DNA of 64,000 nt from Agapetus fuscipes (lineage: Eukaryota; Arthropoda; Insecta; Trichoptera; Glossosomatidae). The stretch is from contig OX637334.1 in NCBI GenBank assembly GCA_951799405.1, positions 11,594,001 to 11,658,000 of the forward strand, given 5' to 3'. A program made the position numbers and the translations under genes. The notes under the pieces were generated by a model that searched no databases, was not told the DNA's origin, and saw only the letters and a list, made by a program, of their open reading frames with translations. Of this stretch, positions 21,249 through 33,069 are shown in pieces; position 1 is the stretch's first letter; the number at the start of each line of letters is the position of its first letter.

Positions 21249-22211
21249 TTTTCTACTCCCATTTGGTAATTTACTAATTAGAAAACGGCTAACGCAATCA
21301 CAATGCCATACATTTCTACACCCGTTGCATAATGTTACATTATGCAACCGGTAACCGTATTAAAATGAACATGTGCGCATGCGCATTGTCAGAATTGGAA
21401 CCATTTTGTATGGGGGTATGAAGACCTGTCAATCCAAGATGGCCGCAAGCGATCAGCTGATTAGGCTTCATACAATATTAGTGATATTCGGTAGGTAGGA
21501 ATTACCGTGGTGATGAGACTTTCAGCCCTGTTCAGATGAAAATAAATAAGTATATTTTATGTGTAGAGTCAAATAAAAATTGTTAATAGTGCTAAAATTT
21601 ATCGAATTTATTTATCGGATTGCTCCAAATAAAGCTTTCCTTTTTTCAATGGAAAATAAAAGGCTTGAAAGGAAAACAATACAAAAAATTTCACCGCAAA
21701 AAATAAACAAACTCAAAAAGTTACTTGGTTAATAGGTGAGTATGAGGTTGATCACCTATGCTGTACAAATTTGGTTCACCTGCCAATACAACTGCTGGGC
21801 ATATGTTTATTTGAGTTTTGGGTTTGAATGTTTAAGCTTATATGCAGGATGTGAAAGCGCGACCTTATACATATGTGTCGGCTTGTGGGCATGAATTCAA
21901 TATGAAACCTAAATATAATTTATTTTTACAACTTAGGTTAGATTAGATAATCGAAGGGAATGATAAATCACACGTTTTGACAAAGGTAAGGTTTTAATTA
22001 CTTCAAATGGACGAGTACATTATAATGACTATTATTCACTATTTTGTTAATTCTCTCATGGTCGTAGAAAAAGTATTGTATGCCACTGTACGTAATTAGT
22101 CTTTGTAACACTCGTGCTTTCTATTGTGCCATTCGGCTGCGCCTCATGGCACAAACTAGCACTCGTGTTAAAAAGACTATCATTACTTGGCAGTGGCATA
22201 AATAACTATTT
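21249..22211 (+). mobile_element. ~970-bp interspersed repeat, copy 1
   Basis: Near-identical to 59197-60172. It starts near CTACTCCCATTTGGTAATTT, contains a tail element at 21724-21948, and ends with an imperfect hairpin at about 22078-22203: TATGCCACTG at the left and CAGTGGCATA at the right, around GTGCCATTCGGCTGCG. No coding capacity and no terminal inverted repeat. Class unknown. A third, truncated inverted copy lies at 43590-43806. Confidence 0.8.
21724..21948 (+). repeat. Tail element inside the ~970-bp repeat
   Basis: Diverged copy from TTGGTTAATAGGTGAGTATG to AACTTAGGTTAGATTAGAT. It was present before the ~970-bp repeat spread, since copy 2 carries it too. Confidence 0.75.
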
Positions 22212-24320
22212 TACTTTAAAGCAGTCCAAAGGAACTGTTATAAAGTATTGTATTCGTCCGAAAAAAAAAACAAGGTTTCAACGGAAATGAGTTGTCCTGC
22301 ACCAGGACATGCAAAATAAATTGTACAGTGGACTGCACATGACTTTATAGCACAAAATACGGTCATGTTTAGGTCATAGCCAATTTTCATAACAAAACAT
22401 TTAGTTGTGTGTAAGTAATGAAGCTAATCTTTTTAAGCAATCGTCTTTTTGCAGTATTATCATTGATCCCATTTGTATCAAAACTAACACTTTGTTTGGT
22501 GGGTACCTATACTTTTCATTGATATTTTGGAAAGTTATGATTGATTATTATATGACACAATCTTATTATTATATGGGTACAACTTACTAGATTTTAAGAC
22601 TCGTAGCCTAGTATTTTATATTAGGCGTTTTAGTACCAAGAATATTACAATTATTTTTGTATTAAAATTTGTCACTTTGTATGGTGGCTACGCCTTATAA
22701 TATAAATTTGAAAGAAGTAATGATTAATGTATGTAGGTATATATAAGAGCTTTTCAATTGTAGAACATTATTTTTTAGTTAACCCGTTCTCTGCCGGGAA
22801 AATTTAAAATATTGTTTTCTCTTGTATGGCAACCCCCAAAACAAAGAGTATTAAGAGGCAATGCTTATTGTTGTGATATAGCAATTGATTGAGCGAATTG
22901 TTATGTGGGTTAATTTATGGGTATTAGATGTTTTGCTACCAAATATATTACAATAATTTTTTGTATGAAAATTTGTCACTTTGTATGATGGCTACACTTT
23001 ATAATATTTTTTTGTAAAAAAAATTATTCATGTATGTAGGTATATATAAACGCTTTTCAATTGTAGAACATTATTTTTCAGTTAACCCTTTCTCTGCCGA
23101 GAAATTTTAAATTATTTTTTTCTCTTGTATGGCAGCCCCCAAAACAAAGAAAATTATGAGGCAATGGTTATTATTGTTACATAGCAGTATTATAATGACG
23201 ATTATGCAGAAAAAATAAAGAAAATCGTAGAAGCCGTTTTTGAGAAAATCTCATTTGAAACTTTCAGCTGTTCGGAAGCCATCTTGAATTTTCTAAAATT
23301 TGAAAAATGTTTCACTATGAATTATAGTGAAACAAAGGTTTTTCGTCATCGTCATTATAATACTGCTATGTAACAACAATAACCATTGCCTCATAATTTT
23401 CTTTGTTTTGGGGGCTGCCATACAAGAGAAAAAAATAATTTAAAATTTCTCGGCAGAGAAAGGGTTAACTAAAAAATAATGTTCCACAATTGAAAAGTTT
23501 TTAAATATATCTACATACATGAATCATTACTTTTTTCAAAAAAATATTATAAAGTATAGCCACCATACAAAGTGACAAATTTTCAAACAAAAAATTATTG
23601 TAATATTTTTGGTAGCAAAACGTCTAATACCCATAAATAAAGCTACATAACAATTCGCTCAATCAATTGCTATAAAACAACGATAAGCATTTGCCTCTTA
23701 ATACTCTTTGTTTTGGGGGTTGCCATACAAGAGAAAACAATATTTTAAATTTTCCCGGCAGAGAACGGGTTAACTAAAAAATAATGTTCTACAATTGAAA
23801 AGCTCTTATATATACCTACATACATTAATCATTACTTTTTTCAAATAAATATTATAAGGTGTAGCCACCATACAAAGTGACAAATTTTAATACAAAAATA
23901 ATTGTAATATTCTTGGTACTAAAACGCCTAATATAAAATACTAGGCTACGAGTCTAAAAATCTAGTAAGTTGTACCCATATAATAATCAATCATAACTTT
24001 CCAAAATATCAATGAAAAGTATAGGTACCCACCAAACAAAGTGTTAGTTTTGATACTAACGGGATCAATGATAATACTGCAAAAAAACGATTGCTTAAAA
24101 AGATTAGCTTCATTACTTACACACAACTAAATGTTTTGTTATGGAAATTGGCTATGACCTAAACATGACCGTATTTTGTGCTATAAAGTCATGTGCAGTC
24201 CACTGTACAATTTATTTTACATGTCCTGGTGCAGGACAACTCATTTCCGTTGAAACCTCATTTTTTTTTTGCGGACGAATACAATACTTTCTAACAGTTC
24301 CTTCGGACTGCTATAAAGTA
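22212..24320. mobile_element. ~2.1-kb foldback palindrome
   Basis: Arms of about 990 and 970 bp (22212-23201 and 23349-24320) are highly similar inverted copies around a ~147-bp spacer. Outer ends are TACTTTAWAGCAGTCC, then a GAA-loop hairpin, then the GTCCTGCACCAGGAC hairpin (near 22292 and, inverted, near 24222). Each arm is made of the array blocks described for 17945-21248, about two units per arm. No open frame of note. Long subrepeated inverted arms with a small centre resemble foldback-class DNA transposons; no transposase is visible. Confidence 0.85.
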
Positions 24321-24677
24321 CAAATTCAGCTAATCTAAAGATGTGATTTTTTCCAGTCCAGTCCGATCCCGGACACAGGCCTCCTCCGGTCTTCTGCCTC
24401 TTAATCGGCTGCTGTGTACAGCTTTTTGAAAACTCGACATTTCAGTGTTTAATTGGAGGGAGTAGGTGATAAGTCACCTATAATAACTACGCAGTGAAAT
24501 AATGCAGCTTTTCAAATATTAGACGAATATAATAATAATAATAATATAATACAAGGATGATTTATATGGTGTGCGCTGATTTATGTGAATCACCCCTCAG
24601 GAGCTTTTTATATGTCAAACGACCGTAATTCCAGCTTAAACCTTACAACAAGTCCCCACATCTTCCAGTCCAGGAGT
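24321..24677. other. No gene seen
   Basis: AT-rich; an (AAT)n stretch at about 24528-24545. Confidence 0.5.
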
Positions 24678-24858
24678 GGAAGTGTTGACGGCCGTCGGTA
24701 GATCTTACCGAACCTATTTGAAGTTAGGGCGGAATAAAACATGGCGGTGCCTGAACAGCTGATCGTTGTTCCATATGAAATGTGTCAGCTGTTGATACGC
24801 AGCATGTTTTATTCCGTCCTATCTTTCAATAGACGCGGTAAGATCTATCGAGACTTCC
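24678..24858. mobile_element. ~180-bp hairpin MITE
   Basis: Imperfect palindrome: GGAAGTGTTGACGGCC...TAGATCTTACCG at the left and CGGTAAGATCTATCG..ACTTCC at the right. Inner blocks GGCGGAATAAAACATG and CATGTTTTATTCCGTCC also pair. No clear target duplication. No coding capacity. Confidence 0.75.
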
Positions 24859-26239
24859 ACCCCAGTTAGGAAGTATAGACGAGCATTCCCGTAACCTTGA
24901 AGATAGGCTCTCTAGGGGTTACAGTTTCCTCTGGTAGGACTCCAAGCTATTGAGATATTCAGCAGGATGAGTGTCTTTTTACGCCATTTAGCAATTTTGT
25001 TAGTTGAACATATCCTGGGTCACACCCACCTAACCAAACTCTAACATCGCACAATTATTGTTACGAGAGTATGGTAGTATTAGTGCATAGATACGTGATT
25101 CTAATCACACTGGTGGAACAAAGCTCTGGTATCATCCACTACGTTCAAGATTTCGAGAACAGTCGAGAAACGCCCGTTTAGACGCTACATATTTGGGCCG
25201 CAATCGTGTGAGAGACGAGTGTCGATTGAAACACTGAGCCGCGAAGTCAATAAACCAAGAGCTAGAAATCAGTATATTGTAAGCCGACATTGTTTAAAAT
25301 AAATCTTGAAAAATAAATTGCAGTTATTAATTTATTAATTAAAAGAACCCAACAAAATTCATAACACTGTTTATTTTAAAAAGTCTTTCTTTGTGTATAC
25401 ATGCATAAATGACACGCAATAGTGTCAATGTGTGTAAGCTATTTTGCTTGAGGCGTGAAATGCGGTCCCTGGAGTGTGAACCACATGTGTGGGATATGTC
25501 TCATCAAACATGGGGAAAGACAGATGGACAATGTAATAAGGGTTGAGAGAAACAAAGAATAAAAGTGCTGTGTTACCTCATACATATGGATAAAGCCTGC
25601 CATACACCTTTACTTACGACTGATCACGTAAATGCGTCGTTTTAGTTTGATAAATTTGTACAACTATAGGTACCTAGATAATAAGTTTTCCAAAATTTAT
25701 TTATATGTGCTTTTCAATAATAATCCAAAATTTTGGGCACTCATGAAACGATTACGATTACCGCGAATATTTTCCCTTTACATGCTGCAACTCTGAATTT
25801 GGAAAAGGTAAAAAAACGTGAAAGCATAAAATAAGAGCTCTTATATTTTTCATGAAAAATCAATACTTCATTTTCATCTCTCGCACAAAAAAATAGACGT
25901 TAAAATCTGATACGTTTCATCTTCATCAATATTTCAACTTTAAAAGTTCCCTTCGGCGATTTGTCATGAAATGGCAGGAATCTGTTCCGAGGGGGGCTTA
26001 TACTAACCCCTCCCCTCCGCACCCCCCTTCCTCAACCCACTCATCAACCGATCGCAGATTAGGAGGTATTCTTCATTTCAGTTATAATTTTCCAAAAACT
26101 TTTTTCCTCTCATCTTAAAAAAAGAAACAAAGGAAATCGTTTCAAACGTCACAATCGCAGAACAAAACGTGTTCCATCTTTCCACTTGAAAACTATTTTA
26201 ACGCAACTACATTAACTGTGCACGTCTAGTGCAACTCAT
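24859..26239. other. No gene seen
   Basis: Mixed-composition DNA, with a C-rich patch at about 26006-26032. No supported gene or recognised repeat. Confidence 0.5.
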
Positions 26240-26415
26240 TTCGGCGCTGTTCCCAAGATCTCCAAGAGATCGCATGTGGTATATGGAGCCTATTTTTTTC
26301 ACATGTTTGACAACTGGCCTTACGCCAACCATCTCACTGCAAGTGGGGGGTTTCGCAGCTCGCGAGGGGGCTGGTTCTCATTTCACATGCTGCATGCGTA
26401 CTTTCAAAAGAAAGC
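26240..26415 (-). mobile_element. SINE-1, 3' portion
   Basis: Reverse copy: GATCGCATGTGGTATATGGA, CTATTTTTTTCACATG, CCTTACGCCAACCA and GAGGGGGCTGGTTCTCATTT match the other SINE-1 bodies. Head missing. The overlapping short frames are artefacts of this repeat. Confidence 0.6.
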
Positions 26416-27172
26416 ACAAATCTCAATCCCTGAAACTGAAACTAGAGTGACATTAGTAAAAGTCAGTCAATGGACAAACATGTAACTAACAACATTGAAA
26501 ATGTGGACAAAAAAAATATGATATCACTGTGAAGGGCTCATTGCAGAACAGAGAGACAACTTCAATACAAAATGAATTACGTAGTTTGAAAAGACAATTA
26601 AGCGCTACTTACCGCATTTAGCATAACCGCCAACGCAATTAGGATATCCTTTTTTTTTTCCGAAGGAGTTTTCCACTGTGCCGCTTCCATTTTTTACAGT
26701 TTGGGTAGGTAGCCTCAGACTAACTATTTTTTTTATTTTTTTTCTGATATTCAAACAATTGTTCTATCTTTCATTTAAGACTCCGTGTCCGTAAGTGTTC
26801 ACTCAGCGCTCACAGCGTTCACAAGACCCGACAGTTTTCAATTCTTCAGCTGCCGTGAAAAGAGCCTGAGCAATCTATTAGGAACTGCGGTGTAAGTAAA
26901 ATGCCTTATTTATCAAGTGAAAAATACAATTCTTTCTCTCCCACAAAAAGTTATACATTATAAACTGAATGCCCGAGAAACAATAGAAATTTGTAAACAT
27001 AAACCAAATGGCCGTATTGTACATATATACATTATACAGATCCCTGCAGCTTCGCCCCTACTAACTAGCCCATCCCTCACACCGCATTTGTTATACTACA
27101 CATTTTTTGATTTTGTTCTTCTTGATTCTTTTTTCTGCTTTTTATACTTATTTTAATATACCTGTATACTAT
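26416..27172. other. No gene seen
   Basis: AT-rich; the end (27040-27170) grades into the T-rich tandem repeat that follows. Confidence 0.5.
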
Positions 27173-27475
27173 ATCTTACACTATGTATTTGTGTTTTTGC
27201 TGCTTCTTTGTTTCTTTTTTCTGCTTTTATGTGTTTTATATGTTTGCTAAATCTTACACTATGTATTTGTGTTTTTGCTGCTTCTTTGTTTCTTTTTTAT
27301 GCTTTTATGTGTTTTATATGTTTGCTAAATCTTACATTATGTATTTGTGTTTTTGCTGCTTCTTTGTTTTTTTTTTCTGCTTTTATGTGTTTGCTAAATC
27401 TTACACTATGTATTTATGTTTTTGCTGCTTCAAGTTTATTTTTTCTGCTCATACATGTTTTATCATGTTTTTGAC
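27173..27475 (+). repeat. 78-bp tandem repeat, four units
   Basis: Units start ATCTTACACTATGTATTT at 27173, 27251, 27329 and 27398, so periods are 78, 78 and 69 bp. The frame through all units stays open and would encode a Phe/Cys/Tyr-rich repeat (CFCCFFVSFFCFYVF). The T-rich composition, lack of a start context and absence of a gene around it make coding unlikely. Confidence 0.85.
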
Positions 27476-28237
27476 TTAGTTTTAATGTAATTTATTATTT
27501 TTCTTCTTTGGTTTCTTCTATGCTATTATGTATCATATATTGTATTTTTTTCATAAATAACTATCTCCGAAATTGGCTTTGTAATTTTTTAGACTTGTTA
27601 GTTCTTTTCTTGATAATGGTGGTTAAAACATTCAAAGGAAAGCTTCTGTACATTGAACAAGTTATGAGCACGAAAAAATTAACATACCACCTGCTTCATC
27701 TTATCATACAAGGAAAATTATTAAAGATGCCGAAGAACCTACGCCAATAGTTTAACAAAATCACTTATTCCCTATTGAGAGCTACAACATCTACTTACAG
27801 TCATTAGGACAGCTAATCTTTAAAAGATGTGGCTCTTTGAACTACAACTACAGTGGCATTCACAAAACATTTGATTCATAGCTGATCTACGGATTATCGA
27901 ATTTTGTATGGAAAATTCACTGTAGGCCGCAGATGAGCCATGGCATTGCTGTTTGAGAATAACAGCGATAGCAATTTTAAGGATAGGAGGGTGTTTGCAT
28001 ATACAAGTAATATGACATAGATATCTCATATGATACCTATCACGCATTCAATTTCCGATTGAATAAAAGAGCAAGCGGCGTTGTGGGAAATCTATTTAAA
28101 ATTGATTGAAAAGTTGAGAGGGTGTGCGGACACACACACGAAGATCAACCAACATAGAGACGTTGCATCTGCCAATTATGGCGTTATGTGAACTTCTATA
28201 AACAAACAATTCGATGGTTCCTAGGCCATAGACAAAC
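27476..28237. other. No gene seen
   Basis: AT-rich DNA. The 80-codon frame at 27508-27750 has no recognisable domain and is not called. Confidence 0.45.
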
Positions 28238-28520
28238 TATAGTCCGGTCGATAGCTCAGTCTATAGAACGCTTGCGTTCAATGCCGAAATGCTAAGTATC
28301 GATTTCCACCGAGGATATCAGAAATGATTTCCTTTAATAAAAATACTTCGCTTACTCAGTCTTCGCAAGAAATGAAGACCTGCCCCGTCAGTAGCTGGGA
28401 AATATTATTTCTGTAAGTAAAGTAGTTAACTTAAGGCCTTACCTTTGAAAATAAATAGCATCCACACACACCACGCAACCCCTTCGAGGACAACTCGGTA
28501 GAAAGTTGCAATACTGTTTG
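28238..28520 (+). mobile_element. SINE-1, full copy
   Basis: Head AGTCCGGTCGATAGCTCAGT with a B box region AAGTATCGATTTCCACC. The body has GCAAGAAATGAAGACCTGCC, AAAATAAATAGCATCCACAC and CCCCTTCGAGGACAACTCGG. Confidence 0.8.
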
Positions 28521-29573
28521 AGCGAATTGTAAACAGGTATTTTTTTGTTATGGTTGTAGGCCTTAAAAATTGCTTATTTGTAAGGCTAACTTTTAGCTTG
28601 TACATTATTGCCCTCTCACCTTGGGACAATACAACAGTGCCAAGTGTCAAGGCAAGAGAGCAGGGCTTGCATCTGTCGAGATCGGAGAGTCGCGTCTGTC
28701 CATTACTACGTTTGTCTCTACGGCTGCATCCCAAGCGTGCGCGCGTTCGACGGTGAGAAATCAAAGCAAGGTTAGTCGGGAGTGAGGTGAGTGCCATCAG
28801 ATTATTCCAGTCTCCCATCCTTGTTCCTGATGGTCTGCGACTTTGGGCAGATTTGCCTGGGATCAGTTTGCTCAAACGATCGTAAAATCTAGAAACAACC
28901 CTCAACGCCTCTTCTCTCGTTCTGGTGGAGTCAAACTTGGCTCCACCAAATACATTTGCAACTTAGTCGCGTTTTTTTGCATTTCATAGCATTAAACGAC
29001 TGGGCATGCAGAGTTTAATACAAAATGTAAGTAGGTACCGGAATATAATGTAACGAAAAGAGTAAAGAGTTCATAATATCTGTTTTCTATGCTTTTCCAT
29101 TTTTTTTCTGATAGAAATCTTGTTATTACTAACTTTTATCTAGGTTTCTTTTTTCAAGATTGCCCAATCGTCAAATTGAAAATTTGCCTCAAAATACTGT
29201 CCACACAGGGCTCTCTATGCTTTTCTTCCCTCTAGAATGTGTACGTATAAAGATACGTACACAATGTGTACTACACAGTACACATTCTAATCTCTCGTGA
29301 CTTATGCACACAAAGATAAATAATATATATACACTTGGTCCTATCAAAAAGAGAAAACAATATAGAGAACGTTCATACGTATGTAGTGACCAATACCGAT
29401 GCAAGAGACAATGAATAAGATATATGAGTGAAAGAGAAGAAGAATACGGTAATACATGCGAGGAAGTGAGATGCGAGATTACGAGCTAACAATCAATTGA
29501 CATAATTTAGTATTCACAAGGTCACTATAGATAAAATTTCAAAGGGAAACATGACATGACAAACATCGAATGA
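28521..29573. other. No gene confirmed; GC-richer patch
   Basis: 28590-28900 is GC-richer and open for up to 159 codons on the minus strand (28426-28905), but that frame runs through SINE-1 sequence at its end and shows no known domain. An unrecognised exon is possible. The remainder is AT-rich, with ACACATTCTAGAG-like inverted bits near 29232-29290. Confidence 0.3.
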
Positions 29574-29645
29574 CACTGGCAAAGTGAAGCGATTTTTACA
29601 GAATGGATGTTCAGCTTCATACCAACCTATACCTAAGTTAAGGAA
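29574..29645 (-). repeat. Tail element, 5' end fragment
   Basis: Only the element's first ~70 bp in reverse: GACACTGGCAAAGTGAAG ... CATACCAACCTATACC..AAGTTAAGGA. Confidence 0.6.
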
Positions 29646-29696
29646 GGAATTTCATCTTCGAAATTATATTCTCGTCGCCCATCTTTAGATCGGGCG

Positions 29697-29765
29697 AAAT
29701 AATCTACCTAATCTACCTAGCCTAATCTATCTAGCCTAATCTACCTGGCCTAATCTACCTAAAAG
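29697..29765 (+). repeat. Minisatellite of CTAATCTACCT units
   Basis: Five imperfect units of 11-16 bp with core CTAATCTACCTAG. The complement contains TAGATTAG, similar to the tail-element microsatellite, but no tail-element body adjoins it. Confidence 0.75.
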
Positions 29766-30599
29766 TGAGATTTTACAATGTCTATTTTTTTATTTGTTAG
29801 ACGGGCTTCAAATACCAAAACAGTCGAAATCTAAAAATGAAGATACAAACGAAAAATAATTTGGAAATAAACGAATTCATTTTCAATCTTCACGAACGCA
29901 TTACAGGCTTTTATGTGGTAATCATGCGATCTCACAATGTTCAGCATATTTTTGTAAAAACATTAATTTCTGATGTTCTAAGTATGTAGTCTTTTGGTTC
30001 TTCTTGTGTCCTATCTAGCTACACTGTGGGTCATAATATATAGATATTGTTTCTTATTATATTTTTTTATGGGTTTAGCCGACTCAAAGTTCATACCAAA
30101 AGTGTAAAACAGACATTAAATGTTCCGTAACTTTTCGTAAAAAGGTCAAATCTGTTACTTAAAATCAATTAAATCTCAATTTTGAGATGAAGATAACAAA
30201 ATTAATATATTTCATAAATTAAAGTGGTATCCTTCTACGCCCTTTAAGTGGGGCAAAACTTATTAAGTGGAATTTGCTTTCAAAGTTGAAGAAGTCGCAA
30301 AGTTTCGCAAAAGAGCGATCATTTTCTCTTTAATTTGTAAACTGTGAACTCTTCCTCCCTCTCTCAGGCTCTGGCCAACTTCACTACGTCGAGAAAACCA
30401 ATCACCCACTTTATGCTCCATAGCAGAATATCAGGCAACTTTGCCAACAACAATATTCACCTTCAGCCTTTTCCTGCTTTACAAACTATAAATTTCCATC
30501 TTTACAATTTTCATTTTTGTTTTCTTTTACAAAACACGCCGCGCCGGTAAATTGAAGCTCGGCTTTAACATTTGGCATATAAGGGAATTCTATATTTTC
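29766..30599. other. No gene seen
   Basis: AT-rich DNA; the 68-codon frame at 30344-30550 has no recognisable domain. Confidence 0.45.
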
Positions 30600-30690
30600 T
30601 GTACATTGCAGAGGACGGTAGATTGCGTTGGTAGAACATTCCGTGCCAGAGGGCTAGGGTTCGGACCTCTCCAAAGGTCTCAAAAATATT
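30600..30690 (+). mobile_element. SINE-1 head fragment
   Basis: tRNA-like head only: TTGGTAGAACATTCCG, CCAGAGGGCTAGGGTTCGGACC, then GTCTCAAAAATATTTTT. The B box is well preserved. Confidence 0.65.
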
Positions 30691-30782
30691 TTTTCTGTTT
30701 TGTCATTTAATTTTCTTTTAAGTCATTTAAAATATACGATCAGAAAACAACAAAATGCATCAAATCAGAAAAATAGCAACAA

Positions 30783-31000
30783 AAATAGTCCGGTAGAGAC
30801 TTAGAGAGTTCAGTTGTTAAAATGCTTGCGTTTCACACCAGAGGGCTAGGGTTCTACACCCATCAAGGATGTCGGAAATGATTTCCCGTTGCAGTGTTTA
30901 TGTAAAGCGCAAAATAAAATGCCGGCAAGGTTTACTCAGTCTCTTTCCTACCATCTCTTTGAGAAATCTCAACAGCCCTAAGTGGGTCTTGGCTGAATCT
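30783..31000 (+). mobile_element. SINE-1, head and partial body
   Basis: AGTCCGGTAGAG..GAGTTCAGTTG head, CCAGAGGGCTAGGGTTCTAC B box region, then AAGGATGTCGGAAATGATTTCCCG and AAAATAAAATGCCGGCAAGG. The 3' part diverges after TTTACTCAGTCTCTTTC. Confidence 0.7.
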
Positions 31001-31280
31001 TTTTCTTTATTCCCCCCTGTCCATCGCCTTTCCTCTCCTACAACCTATGTCTGCTTCGGCTGCACCTGCGCTAGCACCGTCCATCCATCGCGTGTTTGAT
31101 CTTCCAGGGTCTCCTTCACTCTTCAGCCTAATGGTGCTGAGAGTGTTGCGCTTCCATTCGTCCATTCTTCTGTGAGATTGCATTTTGACATGAAATTAAT
31201 CAATTACATGAGCTTAATCCCTTCCAATAAGCTGGTGCACGCCGAACGTCTTGCTGTCACAGAGTTGGCTCCCTCCTGCG

Positions 31281-31454
31281 TGACGTCACCCCTAATCTAT
31301 ATCGATGGCAATAGTATCGGCGAGTTGTTTACATAACGTGATCGGGGCGCAGCGGCCAGGGGTATTTATAGCGCGGTCTATATGTGCAGTGATTGTCTGC
31401 GGCCGCAGCCCCAGACACCTGGCCTTATAAGGCCTGCCAGGCGGGGCAACAGGT
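31281..31454 (+). promoter_or_regulatory. Candidate RNA pol II promoter and first exon
   Basis: A perfect CRE palindrome TGACGTCA (31281-31288), TATTTATA box (31363-31370) and a CAGT initiator-like site at 31387 lie in order with typical spacing. A splice-donor-like CAACAG/GTATGG follows at 31452/31453. The surrounding ~250 bp is much GC-richer than its neighbours. No coding exon could be tied to it, and an LTR fragment could look similar. Confidence 0.35.
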
Positions 31455-31572
31455 ATGGGGAACCAGCCACACACAACAACTCGGCACATTGTACTGAGGC
31501 AACAACTAGGTTATAGGTACTTGCCTTTATCGAGAGTTTCCCAGTGTATTTTGTATTAGTGAAACATCACAA

Positions 31573-31735
31573 TGGTTTCAGGGAAAGGCGGTAGGATTTG
31601 CAAGGTTTATGTTCATGTGAGGTTTGGTTTATTTTAACTATACATGCAGCGATGCAGCATACGTTAGCGTGAACTTACGGGGTGTGCATTATAAGGCTTG
31701 AATGCCAATATATCTTTGCAGCTTAGATTATGTAT
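31573..31735 (+). repeat. Tail element, 5'-truncated copy
   Basis: Starts at GGTTTCAGGGAAAGGCGG, has CATGCAGCGATGCAGCATACG, and ends CTTTGCAGCTTAGATTATG. Confidence 0.7.
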
Positions 31736-31949
31736 TATTGCGTAGGTAGGTAGTTCCTCGTAGATTTAGTAGATAGATATATATGCCATGCTAGCCAAGC
31801 TCGGACATTGTATTATATTGTTACACATATCCAGCCGCGGATCATTTTTTTCTACCTCTGCCATTTTTGATGGAGTCCAGTGATACACAACAATGATTTT
31901 TCATTACATTTTAATTTTATTTTCTTTACTCAGTCTATATACGCATATG

Positions 31950-32185
31950 TTTTTTTTTTTTTTTTTTTTTTTAATTGTGAAGAGGAATGCAATTCACCAA
32001 CCTATTTTACCTGGCCAGTTGTCTTCATGCGAAAGCAGAAGCTTGTTTGCATGCAACGACATCTGAACCAGGGTCAATGTTATGGTCAAAGGGGCCAGCC
32101 GTGGCTCGAACCAACATTATTTGAACCAAACACGCTAGCTGAACAAGCGTCTTGACCGCCGTGGCCATAGCGCCGACATAAAAAT
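31950..32185 (-). mobile_element. SINE-2 with poly(A) tail
   Basis: Reading the minus strand: a tRNA-like head with GCTATGGCCACGGCGGTCAA and a B box GTTGGTTCGAGCCACGG. The type II head resembles Leu/Ser tRNAs. It continues ACCCTGGTTCAGATGTCG and TGGCCAGGTAAAATAGGTTG and ends in a 23-A tail (T run at 31950-31972). A second copy is at 36240-36455. Confidence 0.8.
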
Positions 32186-32309
32186 TATGTATCCCAAATA
32201 TATAAAAAAAATAAAACAATATTTGTTTACCAAATATCAATGACCGTAATGATTAGTCATTAATTACCTTTTAACACAACCATTGGCTAATTCTTTCACT
32301 AATAGGGTG

Positions 32310-32430
32310 TTATGACGTTATGAGGTTGATCCCCCATGCTGTAACACCTTGGTTCACTTTTGCCAATGCCTCCCCGGCAAGGTGGTAGAAGATGCAAGGT
32401 TAATATTCATTAGAGGTTTCACGAAAGTAA
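32310..32430 (+). repeat. Tail element, 5' half, diverged
   Basis: GTTATGAGGTTGATCCCCCATGCTG, GGTTCACTTTTGCCAATGCC and GCAAGGTTAATATTCATTAGAGG fit the first half of the element. Confidence 0.6.
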
Positions 32431-32889
32431 AACATAATTCTCACTATAAATGTTTTACATTCCATATATATATATATATATATATATATTGTTACGAATT
32501 TAGGGTTCAACAGTCTTTCAATTAAAAATACTGGTCTTCTTATACAGTTGTTTATTTTACACTTTTAATAATTTATTTGCACAAAGATATTCTCGACTAT
32601 TCCGTTACACTTGGTTTTTGTTCACTGGTTTTGGTTCAATGTATATTGTTGTAAAGCTTGTAGAATACTGGCTCTGCAAGCAACTCACACCCTTCTTATA
32701 CTCTTCAAAACAGTACAATCTAGATCCATATTCGCGAGACAGTTCCAGAAAGGCGTAGTAATCATTATTTCTCGATGCTTCTATTATTCAATGAAGTATT
32801 TTTATTCAATGATTCCTACCCACACAATACAATACAGAATTCTTATAACTATAACAAATACCTACTTATTTTAAATATTTATATTTCAT
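32431..32889. other. No gene seen; TA microsatellite
   Basis: (TA)n at 32466-32487, then AT-rich DNA. The 87-codon frame at 32611-32874 has no recognisable domain. Confidence 0.5.
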
Positions 32890-32932
32890 ACTAGCAGACT
32901 GACCGTGCTGCGCACGGCTGTCTGCTAGGCCC
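32890..32932 (-). mobile_element. Candidate Helitron 3' terminus
   Basis: On the minus strand: stem CCGTGC, loop GCA, stem GCACGG, 8 nt, then CTAG followed by T. A short GC hairpin just upstream of CTRR with a following T is the hallmark of Helitron 3' ends. The matching TC 5' end was not identified. Confidence 0.4.
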
Positions 32933-33069
32933 TTCGGGTAGTGTAAGTCTGGCTTCGCAATATTTTTTCCTCACACCTCCGTCATAGTAATTAAATGCTT
33001 TAAGAAGTAATTTGAAAACAAATTGCGGTAAAAGGGTTATTTAGTTCTTTCATGTTCTGAGTATCTTGT

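Noticed and set aside
28426..28905. 159-codon minus-strand frame
   Set aside because: Part of it is reverse SINE-1 and the remainder shows no known domain. Kept only as a GC-richer patch.
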